6,122 nt of DNA from Methylacidiphilum caldifontis (lineage in GTDB: Bacteria > Verrucomicrobiota > Verrucomicrobiia > Methylacidiphilales > CAMAQI01): NCBI GenBank assembly GCA_945860255.1, contig CAMAQI010000148.1, positions 1-6,122 of the forward strand, read 5' to 3'. This document shows positions 1-6,122 of the stretch, one piece after another. The notes under the pieces were generated by a model, which did not search any database, had not been told where the DNA came from, and saw only the letters and a list, made by a program, of their open reading frames with translations. The position numbers and the translations under genes are program-made. The number at the start of each line of letters is the position of its first letter. Positions within the stretch are counted from its first letter, which is position 1.

Positions 1-408
1 GACGCCATCTTGATTATGGGGATTTTAGGAGGAGGATGTTTACTTGCCTCTGTCGTTTGGACCTTCAATGTTTATGGCTTAGGAGTGGGGGCGGGGCTTC
101 TTTTATTTGAAGTTTTAGGGGTGACGATCGGGCTTTTTGTCGTGATGGAGCGTCTCCCTTTTTCCAAATTCGGTCGATCGATGATGCTTGAGGAGACGAA
201 TCAAAGTCTCGGTCATGATGATTATTTTAAAAAAATCGTTGGACAAAATGGAAAAGCGGTTAGTTTGTGTCGACCAACGGGAGTTGCTCTGATTCTTGGA
301 AAAAGAATTGATGTGATTTCCGAATCAGGATTTATTGAGGAAGGTCGCTCGTTGGTGGTCACTCGTGTCGAGGGGTCACAAGTTCGAGTGAGAGAACAGC
401 TGTCGTAA
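1..408 (+). CDS. nfeD: NfeD family membrane protein, C-terminal part (5' truncated by window)
   Basis: The frame is open from base 1, so the gene starts upstream; 135 residues remain. Two hydrophobic stretches (about residues 1-22 and 25-49 of the visible part) are membrane segments. A short amphipathic linker follows, then a small beta-rich domain (about 80-133) carrying the NfeD C-terminal OB-fold pattern: 'GKAVSLCRPTG', 'IDVISESGFIEEG', 'VTRVEGSQVRV'. The family is known to partner with flotillin/stomatin-like proteins, with the OB-fold facing the cytoplasm. The location immediately before floA (27-nt gap) fits that partnership and suggests one transcript. The visible part cannot show whether this is the short form or the long form with an N-terminal ClpP-like serine protease domain. 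The ATG at 16 is inside a membrane segment and is unlikely to be the true start. Confidence 0.9.
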   Translation, partial: DAILIMGILGGGCLLASVVWTFNVYGLGVGAGLLLFEVLGVTIGLFVVMERLPFSKFGRSMMLEETNQSLGHDDYFKKIVGQNGKAVSLCRPTGVALILGKRIDVISESGFIEEGRSLVVTRVEGSQVRVREQLS

Positions 409-424
409 CTCGGTTTAATTAAAA

Positions 425-430
425 AAGGAA
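425..430 (+). promoter_or_regulatory. Ribosome binding site of floA
   Basis: AAGGAA lies five bases before the ATG at 436. It is the clearest Shine-Dalgarno-type element on the plus strand and fixes the floA start. It sits in the short gap after the nfeD stop, consistent with co-transcription. Confidence 0.7.
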
Positions 431-435
431 ATCTC

Positions 436-1443
436 ATGGAACTTATCGTATTGGGTGTTGGAATCGTTGTTGTCATTGTAATCGCTCTGATTCTGGTGAA
501 TTTTTTTGGAATTTGGTTTCGTGCCTATATTTCCGGAGCCCCTGTTGGGATCGGAAATCTTTTGGCGATGCGTTTTCGAGGAATTCCGGCCTCTTTGATT
601 GTTAACAATCGAATCACCGCTGTCCGTTCAGGAATTAACGTTGAGGCGACACAGTTGGAAACTCACTATTTAACAGGTGGAAATGTCGATGAAGTGATTC
701 GAGCCTTGATTGCTGCTGACAAAGCCGGAATTACTTTAGATTTTAATCGCTGTTGTGCAATTGATCTCGCAACCCGCGGAACTGGAAAGACCGTTTATGA
801 AGCGGTTCGCACAAGCGTTAATCCTCGCGTCATTGATTGTCCTAATCCCTCCTCTGGAAAGACCACCATTGATGCGGTGGCGAAAGATGGAATTGGATTG
901 CGAGTTAAAGCTCGTGTTACCGTTCGTACCAATTTAGATCGTTTTGTTGGTGGTGCTACCGAAGAGACAATCGTTGCGCGAGTCGGTGAAGGTATTGTGA
1001 CGACGATCGGTTCTGCAAACTCTTATAAAGAGGTGATGGAGAATCCGGATCGGATCTCGAAAACCGTTCTTCAAAAAGGGCTCGATTCTGGAACTGCCTT
1101 TGAAATTCTTTCGATCGATATTGCTGATATTGATGTCGGTGAGAACGTCGGAGCGAAACTCCAAGCGGAACAAGCAGAGGCCGATAAACGAGTTGCTCAG
1201 GCCAAGGCTGAGGTTCGACGTGCTGCTGCGGTTGCGGTTGAGCAGGAGATGAAGGCTCGTGTTGAGGAGATGAGAGCGAAGGTCGTCGAAGCAGAGGCAC
1301 AGGTTCCTCAGGCGATTGCTGAATCGTTCCGCTCCGGTAATCTCGGGGTGATGGATTTCTATCGGATGAAAAATGTCCAAGCCGATACACAAATGCGTTC
1401 AACGATCGCTGGAGATACGAAGGTTGACAGTACCATATCATAA
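436..1443 (+). CDS. floA: Flotillin-like protein FloA (membrane microdomain scaffold)
   Basis: FloA is an SPFH/band-7 scaffold that oligomerises at the inner membrane, forms functional microdomains and affects membrane fluidity. The protein has 335 residues; Bacillus FloA has about 331. An N-terminal hydrophobic segment (about 4-25) is followed by a second weakly hydrophobic patch (33-50), the SPFH core with 'GGNVDEVIRALIAADKAGI' (81-99), and then the hallmark block 'GGATEETIVARVGEGIVTTI' (172-191). 'KGLDSGTAFEILSIDIADID' (214-233) and an Ala/Glu-rich coiled coil (about 242-297) come next. The C-terminal 'GNLGVMDFYRMKNVQADTQM' (301-320) is also typical of FloA. Relative to the Bacillus protein as I remember it, there are two small insertions, around 113-118 and 137-146, each containing GKT. 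The start is fixed by AAGGAA at 425-430. The neighbouring nfeD supports a flotillin-NfeD complex. The family call is very secure; the specific role in this organism is inferred. Confidence 0.97.
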   Translation: MELIVLGVGIVVVIVIALILVNFFGIWFRAYISGAPVGIGNLLAMRFRGIPASLIVNNRITAVRSGINVEATQLETHYLTGGNVDEVIRALIAADKAGITLDFNRCCAIDLATRGTGKTVYEAVRTSVNPRVIDCPNPSSGKTTIDAVAKDGIGLRVKARVTVRTNLDRFVGGATEETIVARVGEGIVTTIGSANSYKEVMENPDRISKTVLQKGLDSGTAFEILSIDIADIDVGENVGAKLQAEQAEADKRVAQAKAEVRRAAAVAVEQEMKARVEEMRAKVVEAEAQVPQAIAESFRSGNLGVMDFYRMKNVQADTQMRSTIAGDTKVDSTIS

Positions 1444-1474
1444 ATCGGTCAAATACCGAAACCAACGATATCTC

Positions 1475-1504
1475 TTTAATGAAAACACTCTCTATCTCAT
1501 TAAA
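1475..1504 (+). repeat. Perfect 8-bp inverted repeat between floA and the next gene
   Basis: TTTAATGA (1475-1482) and TCATTAAA (1497-1504) are exact inverted copies separated by a 14-nt loop, in the 97-nt gap after floA. No T-run follows, so it is not an intrinsic terminator. It could be a weak RNA hairpin affecting processing between floA and the downstream gene, or chance in AT-rich DNA. A smaller 5-bp hairpin, TCGGT/ACCGA (1445-1459), follows directly after the floA stop. Confidence 0.3.
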
Positions 1505-1540
1505 ATCGCTTTGAATTCCGATTTATGAATTTTGAAAATA

Positions 1541-2146
1541 ATGAAATACGCAGAAGTTAATTGGATCGTCATCATTATCTTTGCGATTGGGATTATCTCC
1601 CAGATCGTTGAGGTATTGAAACGAAAAAAAGGGGAGGGGGAGGAGTTTCCTATTCCGGAACCGATCTCCGATCGTAATCCCTCTCCCGCGGCACCCCGTC
1701 AACAACAAGAGGGGGATATTGATGATCTTTTAGAGTCGTTAGGACTTCCTCGTTCCTCAAGGGAGGAAGTTCCTCCCCCTCCTCCTCGTGAAGAGGAGAG
1801 GGTGAGGAAGCCGATCCCAATAGTGGTGGAAAAGAGAGAGGATCTATTTTCCGAGGGGCCTCGAACGGAGTTTCCAAAAGAAAGTTCGAAAGAGAGGTAC
1901 GACTCTCCTTTCCCGACTTATTCTGAAACTTTGCCAACGACGAAAAGGATTGAGCGGATTAATTTTGATGAAGATTTAGCGGAGATGGAGAGTCATTCTC
2001 TGAATATCTCAGCCTCCCGCTTTCAAGTGATCAATGCCAGACAAGGGGTGGGGGATATTCGTAAGCAGCTCAAAACCCCCGCGGCACTTCGGCAGGCCTT
2101 TATTTTAAAAGAGATCTTAGACACTCCTAAGGGCATGACGATCTAA
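1541..2146 (+). CDS. Uncharacterised single-pass membrane protein of the nfeD-floA cluster
   Basis: I do not recognise a named family. The 201 residues show three parts. First is an N-terminal membrane anchor (about 8-20, 'WIVIIIFAIGIIS') followed by the basic stretch LKRKK (26-30), which predicts a short outer N-terminus and a cytoplasmic body. Next is a long disordered, Pro/Glu/Arg-rich middle (31-140) containing a short predicted helix 'DIDDLLESLGLPR' (59-71) and a run of six prolines (78-83 region). Last is a C-terminal amphipathic helix 'LKTPAALRQAFILKEILDTP' (177-196). From memory, a similar ending (LRQA-x-x-L-x-EIL-x-x-P) occurs in hypothetical proteins of PVC bacteria. ATG 1541 is preferred over TTG 1532, because it leaves only MKYAEVN before the anchor; no clear Shine-Dalgarno precedes either. 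Same strand and 97 nt after floA, so probably in one operon. An inferred role is an adaptor or tether for flotillin microdomains, which is untested. Confidence 0.8.
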   Translation: MKYAEVNWIVIIIFAIGIISQIVEVLKRKKGEGEEFPIPEPISDRNPSPAAPRQQQEGDIDDLLESLGLPRSSREEVPPPPPREEERVRKPIPIVVEKREDLFSEGPRTEFPKESSKERYDSPFPTYSETLPTTKRIERINFDEDLAEMESHSLNISASRFQVINARQGVGDIRKQLKTPAALRQAFILKEILDTPKGMTI

Positions 2147-2168
2147 TTGATTTTCAGCGTTTGGGTTG

Positions 2169-2205
2169 AAAAAATCCTCTGCACCTTGAGGAAATGGGGA
2201 GGATT
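2169..2205 (-). terminator. Probable intrinsic terminator after clpC
   Basis: Read on the minus strand, TCCTC (2192-2188) and GAGGA (2179-2175) can pair around an 8-nt loop and are followed immediately by six T residues (2174-2169). An alternative longer pairing, AATCCTC (2205-2199) with GAGGATT (2179-2173), competes for the same T-run side. The site begins 4 nt beyond the clpC stop in the 62-nt gap between convergent genes. The stem is short, so termination efficiency is uncertain. On the plus strand no T-run follows the hairpin, so it should not act for the floA cluster. Confidence 0.5.
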
Positions 2206-2208
2206 CAT

Positions 2209-4758
2209 TTAAGTAGAAACACTCTGAGGCGGAAGCGGAGTTTCACTCGGGGTAAAGACCAAAACCTCTTCTTTGACCGTAATCATAATCTTTGAAGAGT
2301 TCTTGATTTTACCTCTGAGAATATCTTCAGCAATCGGATCTTCGAGATGTTTTTCTACCGCCCGACGTAAAGGACGAGCACCGTAAACCGGGTCATACCC
2401 TTTCTCGATCAGGTAGGTAATTGCCTCTGGCGTAAGATCAATTTCGATCTGACGCGACTTCAAACGATCGGCAATCTTTTTAACTTCAATATGAACGATC
2501 TGTGTCATGTCCTCTTTACGAAGGGGACGGAAAACAATCAGATCATCTAAGCGATTGAGAAATTCCGGTTTAAAGGTCTTCTTTGCTGAATCGATCATTC
2601 GCTCTTTGAGCGTTTCATAGCTCATCTCTTCGGTTGAATTCGTGAAGCCCATCGTATTGTTCTTCTTCACATGTTCAGCTCCGACATTGGAGGTCATGAT
2701 GATAATCGTATTTCGGAAATCGATCTTACGACCAAGACTGTCGGTGACCGTTCCATCTTCGAGGATTTGAAGAAGGATATTCCAAACATCGGAGTGAGCC
2801 TTTTCAAACTCATCAAAGAGGACGACCGAATAAGGGCGACGACGAACCCGTTCCGTGAGCTGACCTCCCTCCTCATAACCGACGTAGCCCGGAGGGGATC
2901 CGATGAGTCGGGAGACATTAAACTTCTCCATGTACTCACTCATATCAATTTGGATCAAAGCCTCTTGGGAACCGAACATATATTCGGCAAGGGTCTTTGC
3001 GAGAAGGCTTTTACCGACTCCGGTTGGTCCGAGCAGGGCAAAAGTGCCAATCGGACGTTTAGGATCTTTAAGATCTACTCGTGAACGACGGAGGGCTTTT
3101 CCAAGTGCGTAGACCGCTTCATCTTGTCCAATGACTTTTCCTTTAATCTCTTCAGAGACATTGAGGAGTCGATCCATATCCTTTTGCTCCATTCGAGAGA
3201 GTGGAACTCCGGTCCATTTTGCAACGACGCGCATCATGTCATCTTCAGTGACCGTCACAATTTGATCGTGACTTTTTTGACGCCAATCTTGGATTGTTTT
3301 TTCAAGGTGATCCCGAGCATCCTTTTCTTGATCCCGTAAAGCGGCTGCTTTTTCGAAATCCTGATCTTTAATGCAGGTCTCTTTTTGAGTTTTGATCTCC
3401 TCAATACGAACTTCCATTCCTTTTAATTCAGGAGGACGCATCGTCGCTGAAATACGAGCACGAGAACCGGCTTCATCCATGACATCGATCGCTTTATCCG
3501 GAAGAAATCGATTTGGCAGATAGCGATCAGATAGACGAGCGGCCGATTCTAAAGATTCGTTTGTAAACTTGGCTTTATGATGGGCCTCGTATTTCGGTTG
3601 AATTCCTTTGAGAATTTGAATCGTGTCATCGACCGAAGGGGGTTCGACCATGACCTGTTGGAATCGACGTTCCAGTGCAGAATCTTTTTCGATATGCTTC
3701 CGGAACTCATTAAGAGTGGTGGCGCCGATACATTGGAGCTCCCCACGTGAGAGGGAGGGCTTGAGAATATTGGAGGCATCCATCGCTCCTTCTGCGGCAC
3801 CAGCACCGACGATCGTGTGCATTTCATCGATAAAAAGAATGACATTTTTGGTTTTACGAATCTCATCCATGACCGCTTTAATTCGCTCTTCAAATTGGCC
3901 ACGATATTTAGTTCCAGCGACCATCAGGGCGAGATCGAGCGTAATTACTCGTTTTTCTTGAAGAAGCTCAGGAACATTGCCTTTGATGATCTCTTGCGCA
4001 AGTCCTTCGACAATCGCTGTTTTTCCAACTCCCGCTTCACCGATGAGAACAGGATTATTTTTAGTGCGTCGGCAAAGAACTTGGATCACTCGTTCAATTT
4101 CATTTGAGCGTCCAACAACGGGATCAAGATCTCCTTTACGAGCCATTTCGGTAAGATCGCGACCAAAGGCTTTCAGGGCAGGGGTTTTAACCTCTTTTTT
4201 GCCAGCGGGATTGGATTGTCCACTTCCGGCCGTTGCCTCTTCGCCACTCCCCGAGGTGGAGGAAGAGGATTCCTCGCTATCGTCGTCATGATCCTCTACT
4301 CCAGAATCCCCACTTCCACTGAAGTTAGGATCGAGTTCTTTGAGCACTTCGTTTCGAACCCGTTCGATATCGATATCCAGACTTTTGAGAACACGAGCGG
4401 CAACGCCATCTCCTTCACGAAGAAGACCAAGAAGAACATGTTCGGTTCCTACGTAACTGTGATTGAGGGCTTTTGCTTCTTTATTGGCAAGGGCGAGTAC
4501 TTTTTTAACACGAGGGGTATAAGGAATATTTCCAGAGACCTTCGATTCAGGGCCGGAGCCAACATGCTTTTCGACCTCCATTCGAACGGTCTCGAGATCA
4601 AGTCCCATTTTTTGAAGAACTTGTACAGCAACCCCTTGCCCAAGCTTGATTAAGCCGAGAAGGATATGTTCCGTTCCGACATAGTTGTGGTTAAAACGAT
4701 CGGCTTCCTTACGCGCTAGCGCGAGGACTTGTTGGGCACGTGGTGTAAAATTATTCAT
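2209..4758 (-). CDS. clpC: ClpC, AAA+ unfoldase of the ClpCP protease
   Basis: ClpC is a cytoplasmic HSP100 ATPase that unfolds substrates and feeds them to ClpP. The protein has 849 residues, slightly longer than Bacillus ClpC (about 810). In order: two Clp_N repeats (about 4-66 and 80-142), each with GTEH; an acidic Ser/Gly-rich linker (about 143-190); D1 with Walker A GEAGVGKT (240-247), pore loop KYRG (284-287) and Walker B ILFIDE (307-312); a middle domain (about 400-530) with a UVR-like motif 'DFEKAAALRDQEK' (467-479); and D2 with Walker A GPTGVGKS (577-584), pore loop GYVG (624-627), Walker B VVLFDE (645-650) and sensor-2 GARPLRR (793-799). MGF (703-705) is at the ClpP-docking loop, where Bacillus ClpC has VGF, so ClpP binding is expected. 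E30 and E106 match the phospho-arginine docking glutamates (E32, E106) of Bacillus ClpC. The UVR motif and middle domain separate it from ClpB and ClpA. It overlaps mcsB by 4 nt. Confidence 0.98.
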   Translation of the reverse strand: MNNFTPRAQQVLALARKEADRFNHNYVGTEHILLGLIKLGQGVAVQVLQKMGLDLETVRMEVEKHVGSGPESKVSGNIPYTPRVKKVLALANKEAKALNHSYVGTEHVLLGLLREGDGVAARVLKSLDIDIERVRNEVLKELDPNFSGSGDSGVEDHDDDSEESSSSTSGSGEEATAGSGQSNPAGKKEVKTPALKAFGRDLTEMARKGDLDPVVGRSNEIERVIQVLCRRTKNNPVLIGEAGVGKTAIVEGLAQEIIKGNVPELLQEKRVITLDLALMVAGTKYRGQFEERIKAVMDEIRKTKNVILFIDEMHTIVGAGAAEGAMDASNILKPSLSRGELQCIGATTLNEFRKHIEKDSALERRFQQVMVEPPSVDDTIQILKGIQPKYEAHHKAKFTNESLESAARLSDRYLPNRFLPDKAIDVMDEAGSRARISATMRPPELKGMEVRIEEIKTQKETCIKDQDFEKAAALRDQEKDARDHLEKTIQDWRQKSHDQIVTVTEDDMMRVVAKWTGVPLSRMEQKDMDRLLNVSEEIKGKVIGQDEAVYALGKALRRSRVDLKDPKRPIGTFALLGPTGVGKSLLAKTLAEYMFGSQEALIQIDMSEYMEKFNVSRLIGSPPGYVGYEEGGQLTERVRRRPYSVVLFDEFEKAHSDVWNILLQILEDGTVTDSLGRKIDFRNTIIIMTSNVGAEHVKKNNTMGFTNSTEEMSYETLKERMIDSAKKTFKPEFLNRLDDLIVFRPLRKEDMTQIVHIEVKKIADRLKSRQIEIDLTPEAITYLIEKGYDPVYGARPLRRAVEKHLEDPIAEDILRGKIKNSSKIMITVKEEVLVFTPSETPLPPQSVST

Positions 4759-4769
4759 GATCCCTCTTT
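4755..4769 (-). promoter_or_regulatory. mcsB stop / clpC start overlap with ribosome binding site
   Basis: On the minus strand the sequence ATGA (4758-4755) holds both the clpC ATG and the mcsB TGA. A purine-rich AAAGAGGG (4769-4762) ends three bases before the ATG, inside the last mcsB codons. This layout predicts translational coupling, so that McsB (the tagging kinase) and ClpC (the reader) are made together. Confidence 0.8.
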
Positions 4770-5861
4770 GTTGTCTTTCTTTAAAATATCGTGACTGGCA
4801 GGAATTGCCATCCCTTTAATTTTCTCGCGGAGTAGATCGGCGCGCATCGCATCTCTCTCTTCCGTTGTTAATTTTTTTTCGTGATCTTTTTGTAAGTGAG
4901 CGGGTTGTGTTCGAATAAATAGCTCATCAATCGAATGACGACATTCGGCAGGTAGCATTTCGAGATCAACGCCAAGACGAAGAATCGAGAGTAGATTTAA
5001 AGCCTCTTTCGAGGTGATGCAATAGGCATGCATCATCACCCCATAAGCACGACCGACCTGATCGGAGACCATTCGGGCTTTATCTTCGAGAAGTTTTTGT
5101 CGGGCATTCTCTTCATGCTCGATGATGTTATTGATGACTTTATGAAGTTTTTCAATAATTTCGACCTCTGCCTCTCCGAGGGTCATTTGATTAGAAACTT
5201 GAAAAAGATTACCAAGAGCCTCAGTTCCCTCTCCGTAGAGACCACGGACAGCGAGGCCAATTTTATTAACGGCCTTAATGATCTGCCCAATTTGTTCGCT
5301 AAGAACCAAACCAGGAAGATGCATCATCACCGAAGCTCTCATTCCCGTTCCAACATTCGTCGGGCAGGCGGTTAGAAATCCGACTTGAGGAGAGAAAGCA
5401 AAATCGAGCTTTTCATCGAGCTCGCTATCGACTTTGTCAGCCATTTTCCAAACAGCTTTCAGTTGAAGGCCGCTTTTAATAGCCTGAAGGCGAATATGAT
5501 CCTCTTCATTGATCATAATACTCAAGGTTCGTGGTTTATTGAGAATCAAGCCACTTCCCGCATTTTTAGCTGCGTGCTCCTTACTAATCAGATGCTGTTC
5601 GACGAGCACCTGTTTTTCGAGTGGACTGAAGTGATCCATCGATTCATTAAGGATCGCCTCTTTCATTTCTGGAAGTCCTGTCACAGCAGGGCGAATAACA
5701 TCAAAAACAGATTCGCGTTCCTGTTTTTTTGCCCATCCTGGAAAGGGATGTCGACGAAGGTTTCGTGCCAAACGAACGCGGCTGGTGACCACAATGCGAT
5801 TGTTCCCGACATCACATTTGATCCACTCGCTCGAATATCGTAGTAAATTCGAAATTTTCAC
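4755..5861 (-). CDS. mcsB: McsB, protein-arginine kinase (ATP:guanido phosphotransferase family)
   Basis: McsB phosphorylates arginine side chains of cytoplasmic proteins, marking them for ClpCP. From the GTG at 5861 it has 368 residues; Bacillus McsB has 363. Visible signatures: SRVRLARN (27-34); INEEDHIR (117-124), with the nucleotide/substrate loop; 'TACPTNVGTGMRASVM' (164-179), holding the family cysteine C166; and YGEGTEALGN (209-218), where E211 matches the catalytic glutamate E212 of Bacillus. RDAMRA (336-341) fits the RDxxRA allosteric phospho-arginine pocket that marks McsB and is absent from eukaryotic arginine/creatine kinases. The frame extends to ATG 5915, but the 18 extra residues are unlike the family and start in AT-rich DNA with no ribosome site. 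'VKISNLLRYSSEW' from GTG 5861 matches the usual family N-terminus. No Shine-Dalgarno is clear at either start. It is the first gene of a two-gene operon with clpC; neither mcsA nor ctsR precedes it. Confidence 0.96.
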   Translation of the reverse strand: MKISNLLRYSSEWIKCDVGNNRIVVTSRVRLARNLRRHPFPGWAKKQERESVFDVIRPAVTGLPEMKEAILNESMDHFSPLEKQVLVEQHLISKEHAAKNAGSGLILNKPRTLSIMINEEDHIRLQAIKSGLQLKAVWKMADKVDSELDEKLDFAFSPQVGFLTACPTNVGTGMRASVMMHLPGLVLSEQIGQIIKAVNKIGLAVRGLYGEGTEALGNLFQVSNQMTLGEAEVEIIEKLHKVINNIIEHEENARQKLLEDKARMVSDQVGRAYGVMMHAYCITSKEALNLLSILRLGVDLEMLPAECRHSIDELFIRTQPAHLQKDHEKKLTTEERDAMRADLLREKIKGMAIPASHDILKKDNKEGS

Positions 5862-6009
5862 AAAAAAATAATAACCCGTAATTTGAAATGTTGCCACCGA
5901 AAAATTAAAAATCATTTTTCAATGAAGCTTAAACTGAGGATTGAATTTGATCGTTTGTTTCTCTTTCGTTTGCAATTTGTTTAATAAAAAGCATGATGTC
6001 TATCAAGAT
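5862..6009. promoter_or_regulatory. Divergent intergenic region between mcsB and the right-edge gene
   Basis: These 148 AT-rich bases must carry the mcsB-clpC promoter and probably that of the plus-strand gene. I find no CtsR heptad repeat (GGTCAAA-type) and no CIRCE element, so the usual Firmicute heat-shock control is not visible. A minus-strand TTGATA (6006-6001) stands 17 nt from TAAACA (5983-5978), but the -10 match is only 3 of 6, so I do not call it a promoter. A 13-nt A/T palindrome (AAAAAT-C-ATTTTT, 5907-5919) is present. GAGGA at 5936-5940 could serve a TTG start at 5947 for the plus-strand gene. Confidence 0.45.
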
Positions 6010-6122
6010 ATGAGTTCAGCACTAAATCTGAAATTTGGCACTATTGAAGAGGTGCTGAAACCGAACGTCCATAAATGGGAAGGCCCACGTTTTCGGATCG
6101 ACAGTTGGTTAGATGTTCATTT
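6010..6122 (+). CDS. Unrecognised protein, N-terminal fragment (cut by window end)
   Basis: An open frame from ATG 6010 runs off the window after 37 complete codons (MSSALNLKFGTIEEVLK, then a segment containing KWEGPRFRIDSW). I do not recognise the family. The piece looks soluble and coding-like rather than random: mixed charge, with an aromatic/basic patch. There is no Shine-Dalgarno before 6010. The same frame is open back to 5938, and a TTG at 5947, six bases after GAGGA (5936-5940), would add 21 residues with a hydrophobic start ('LIVCFSFVCNLF'), so the start is uncertain. It diverges from mcsB and may share its regulatory region. Too little is visible to assign a function. Confidence 0.5.
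   Translation, partial: MSSALNLKFGTIEEVLKPNVHKWEGPRFRIDSWLDVH

Noticed and set aside
766..790. GTGKT in FloA, resembling a Walker A motif
   Set aside because: The surroundings are the SPFH domain with no Walker B or P-loop strand pattern. FloA is not an ATPase, so the match is to five residues only.
1447..1453. GGTCAAA heptad after floA, matching one half of a CtsR operator
   Set aside because: There is no second heptad at the required spacing, it lies downstream of a gene rather than at a promoter, and no CtsR gene is visible.
1532..1540. TTG at 1532 as the start of the third plus-strand gene
   Set aside because: It adds only three residues, has no ribosome site, and the ATG at 1541 gives a cleaner start directly before the membrane anchor.
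2151..2172. TTTTCA / TGAAAA inverted repeat just after the third plus-strand gene, considered as a terminator
   Set aside because: The stem is AT-only apart from one C:G pair and is followed by an A-run on the plus strand rather than a T-run.
2671..3084. Plus-strand open frame of 137 codons opposite clpC, and similar long frames opposite mcsB (5385-5843) and floA (934-1465, minus strand)
   Set aside because: These are shadows of strongly conserved genes. Their translations are low-quality (Ser/Arg/Phe-rich), with no domains and no ribosome sites.
6015..6059. 8-bp inverted repeat TTCAGCAC / GTGCTGAA at the start of the right-edge gene, which looks slightly like a CIRCE half site
   Set aside because: It does not match the CIRCE consensus (TTAGCACTC-N9-GAGTGCTAA), the 29-nt loop is too long, and several repeats of this size are expected by chance in 6 kb.

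Overview
The window shows a compact bacterial chromosome segment of moderate GC, with two gene clusters that converge near position 2200. No mobile element, CRISPR array, tRNA or rRNA is visible. The protein variants point to the PVC superphylum, most likely Verrucomicrobiota/Lentisphaerota or Planctomycetota. Three things suggest this: a ClpC of the chlamydial/verrucomicrobial kind with a long acidic Ser-rich linker, a FloA with two small insertions relative to the Bacillus protein, and a floA-linked membrane protein ending in a conserved 'LRQAFILKEIL' helix. This placement is from remembered family variants and was not checked by a search.

Left half, plus strand (1-2146): the 3' end of an nfeD gene, then floA (bacterial flotillin, formerly UPF0365), then a 201-residue single-pass membrane protein of unknown function. 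NfeD and FloA are known partners in membrane microdomains. The third gene looks like an uncharacterised member of the same cluster.

Right half, minus strand (5861-2209): mcsB (protein-arginine kinase) followed by clpC (AAA+ unfoldase of the ClpCP protease), joined by a 4-nt ATGA stop/start overlap. McsB writes phospho-arginine on proteins and the ClpC N-domain reads it. The catalytic and allosteric residues of McsB and both phospho-arginine docking glutamates of ClpC are present, so this is a complete writer-reader pair. The mcsA and ctsR genes that accompany them in Firmicutes are absent from this operon. A hairpin plus T-run after clpC is a plausible terminator in the 62-nt convergent gap.

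Right edge (5862-6122): a 148-nt AT-rich divergent intergenic region, then the first codons of an unrecognised plus-strand gene cut by the window end.

I see no wholly new system. The best candidates for something undescribed are the third flotillin-cluster protein and the mcsA-less mcsB-clpC arrangement. GATC, and especially CGATCG, is clearly over-represented across the whole window.
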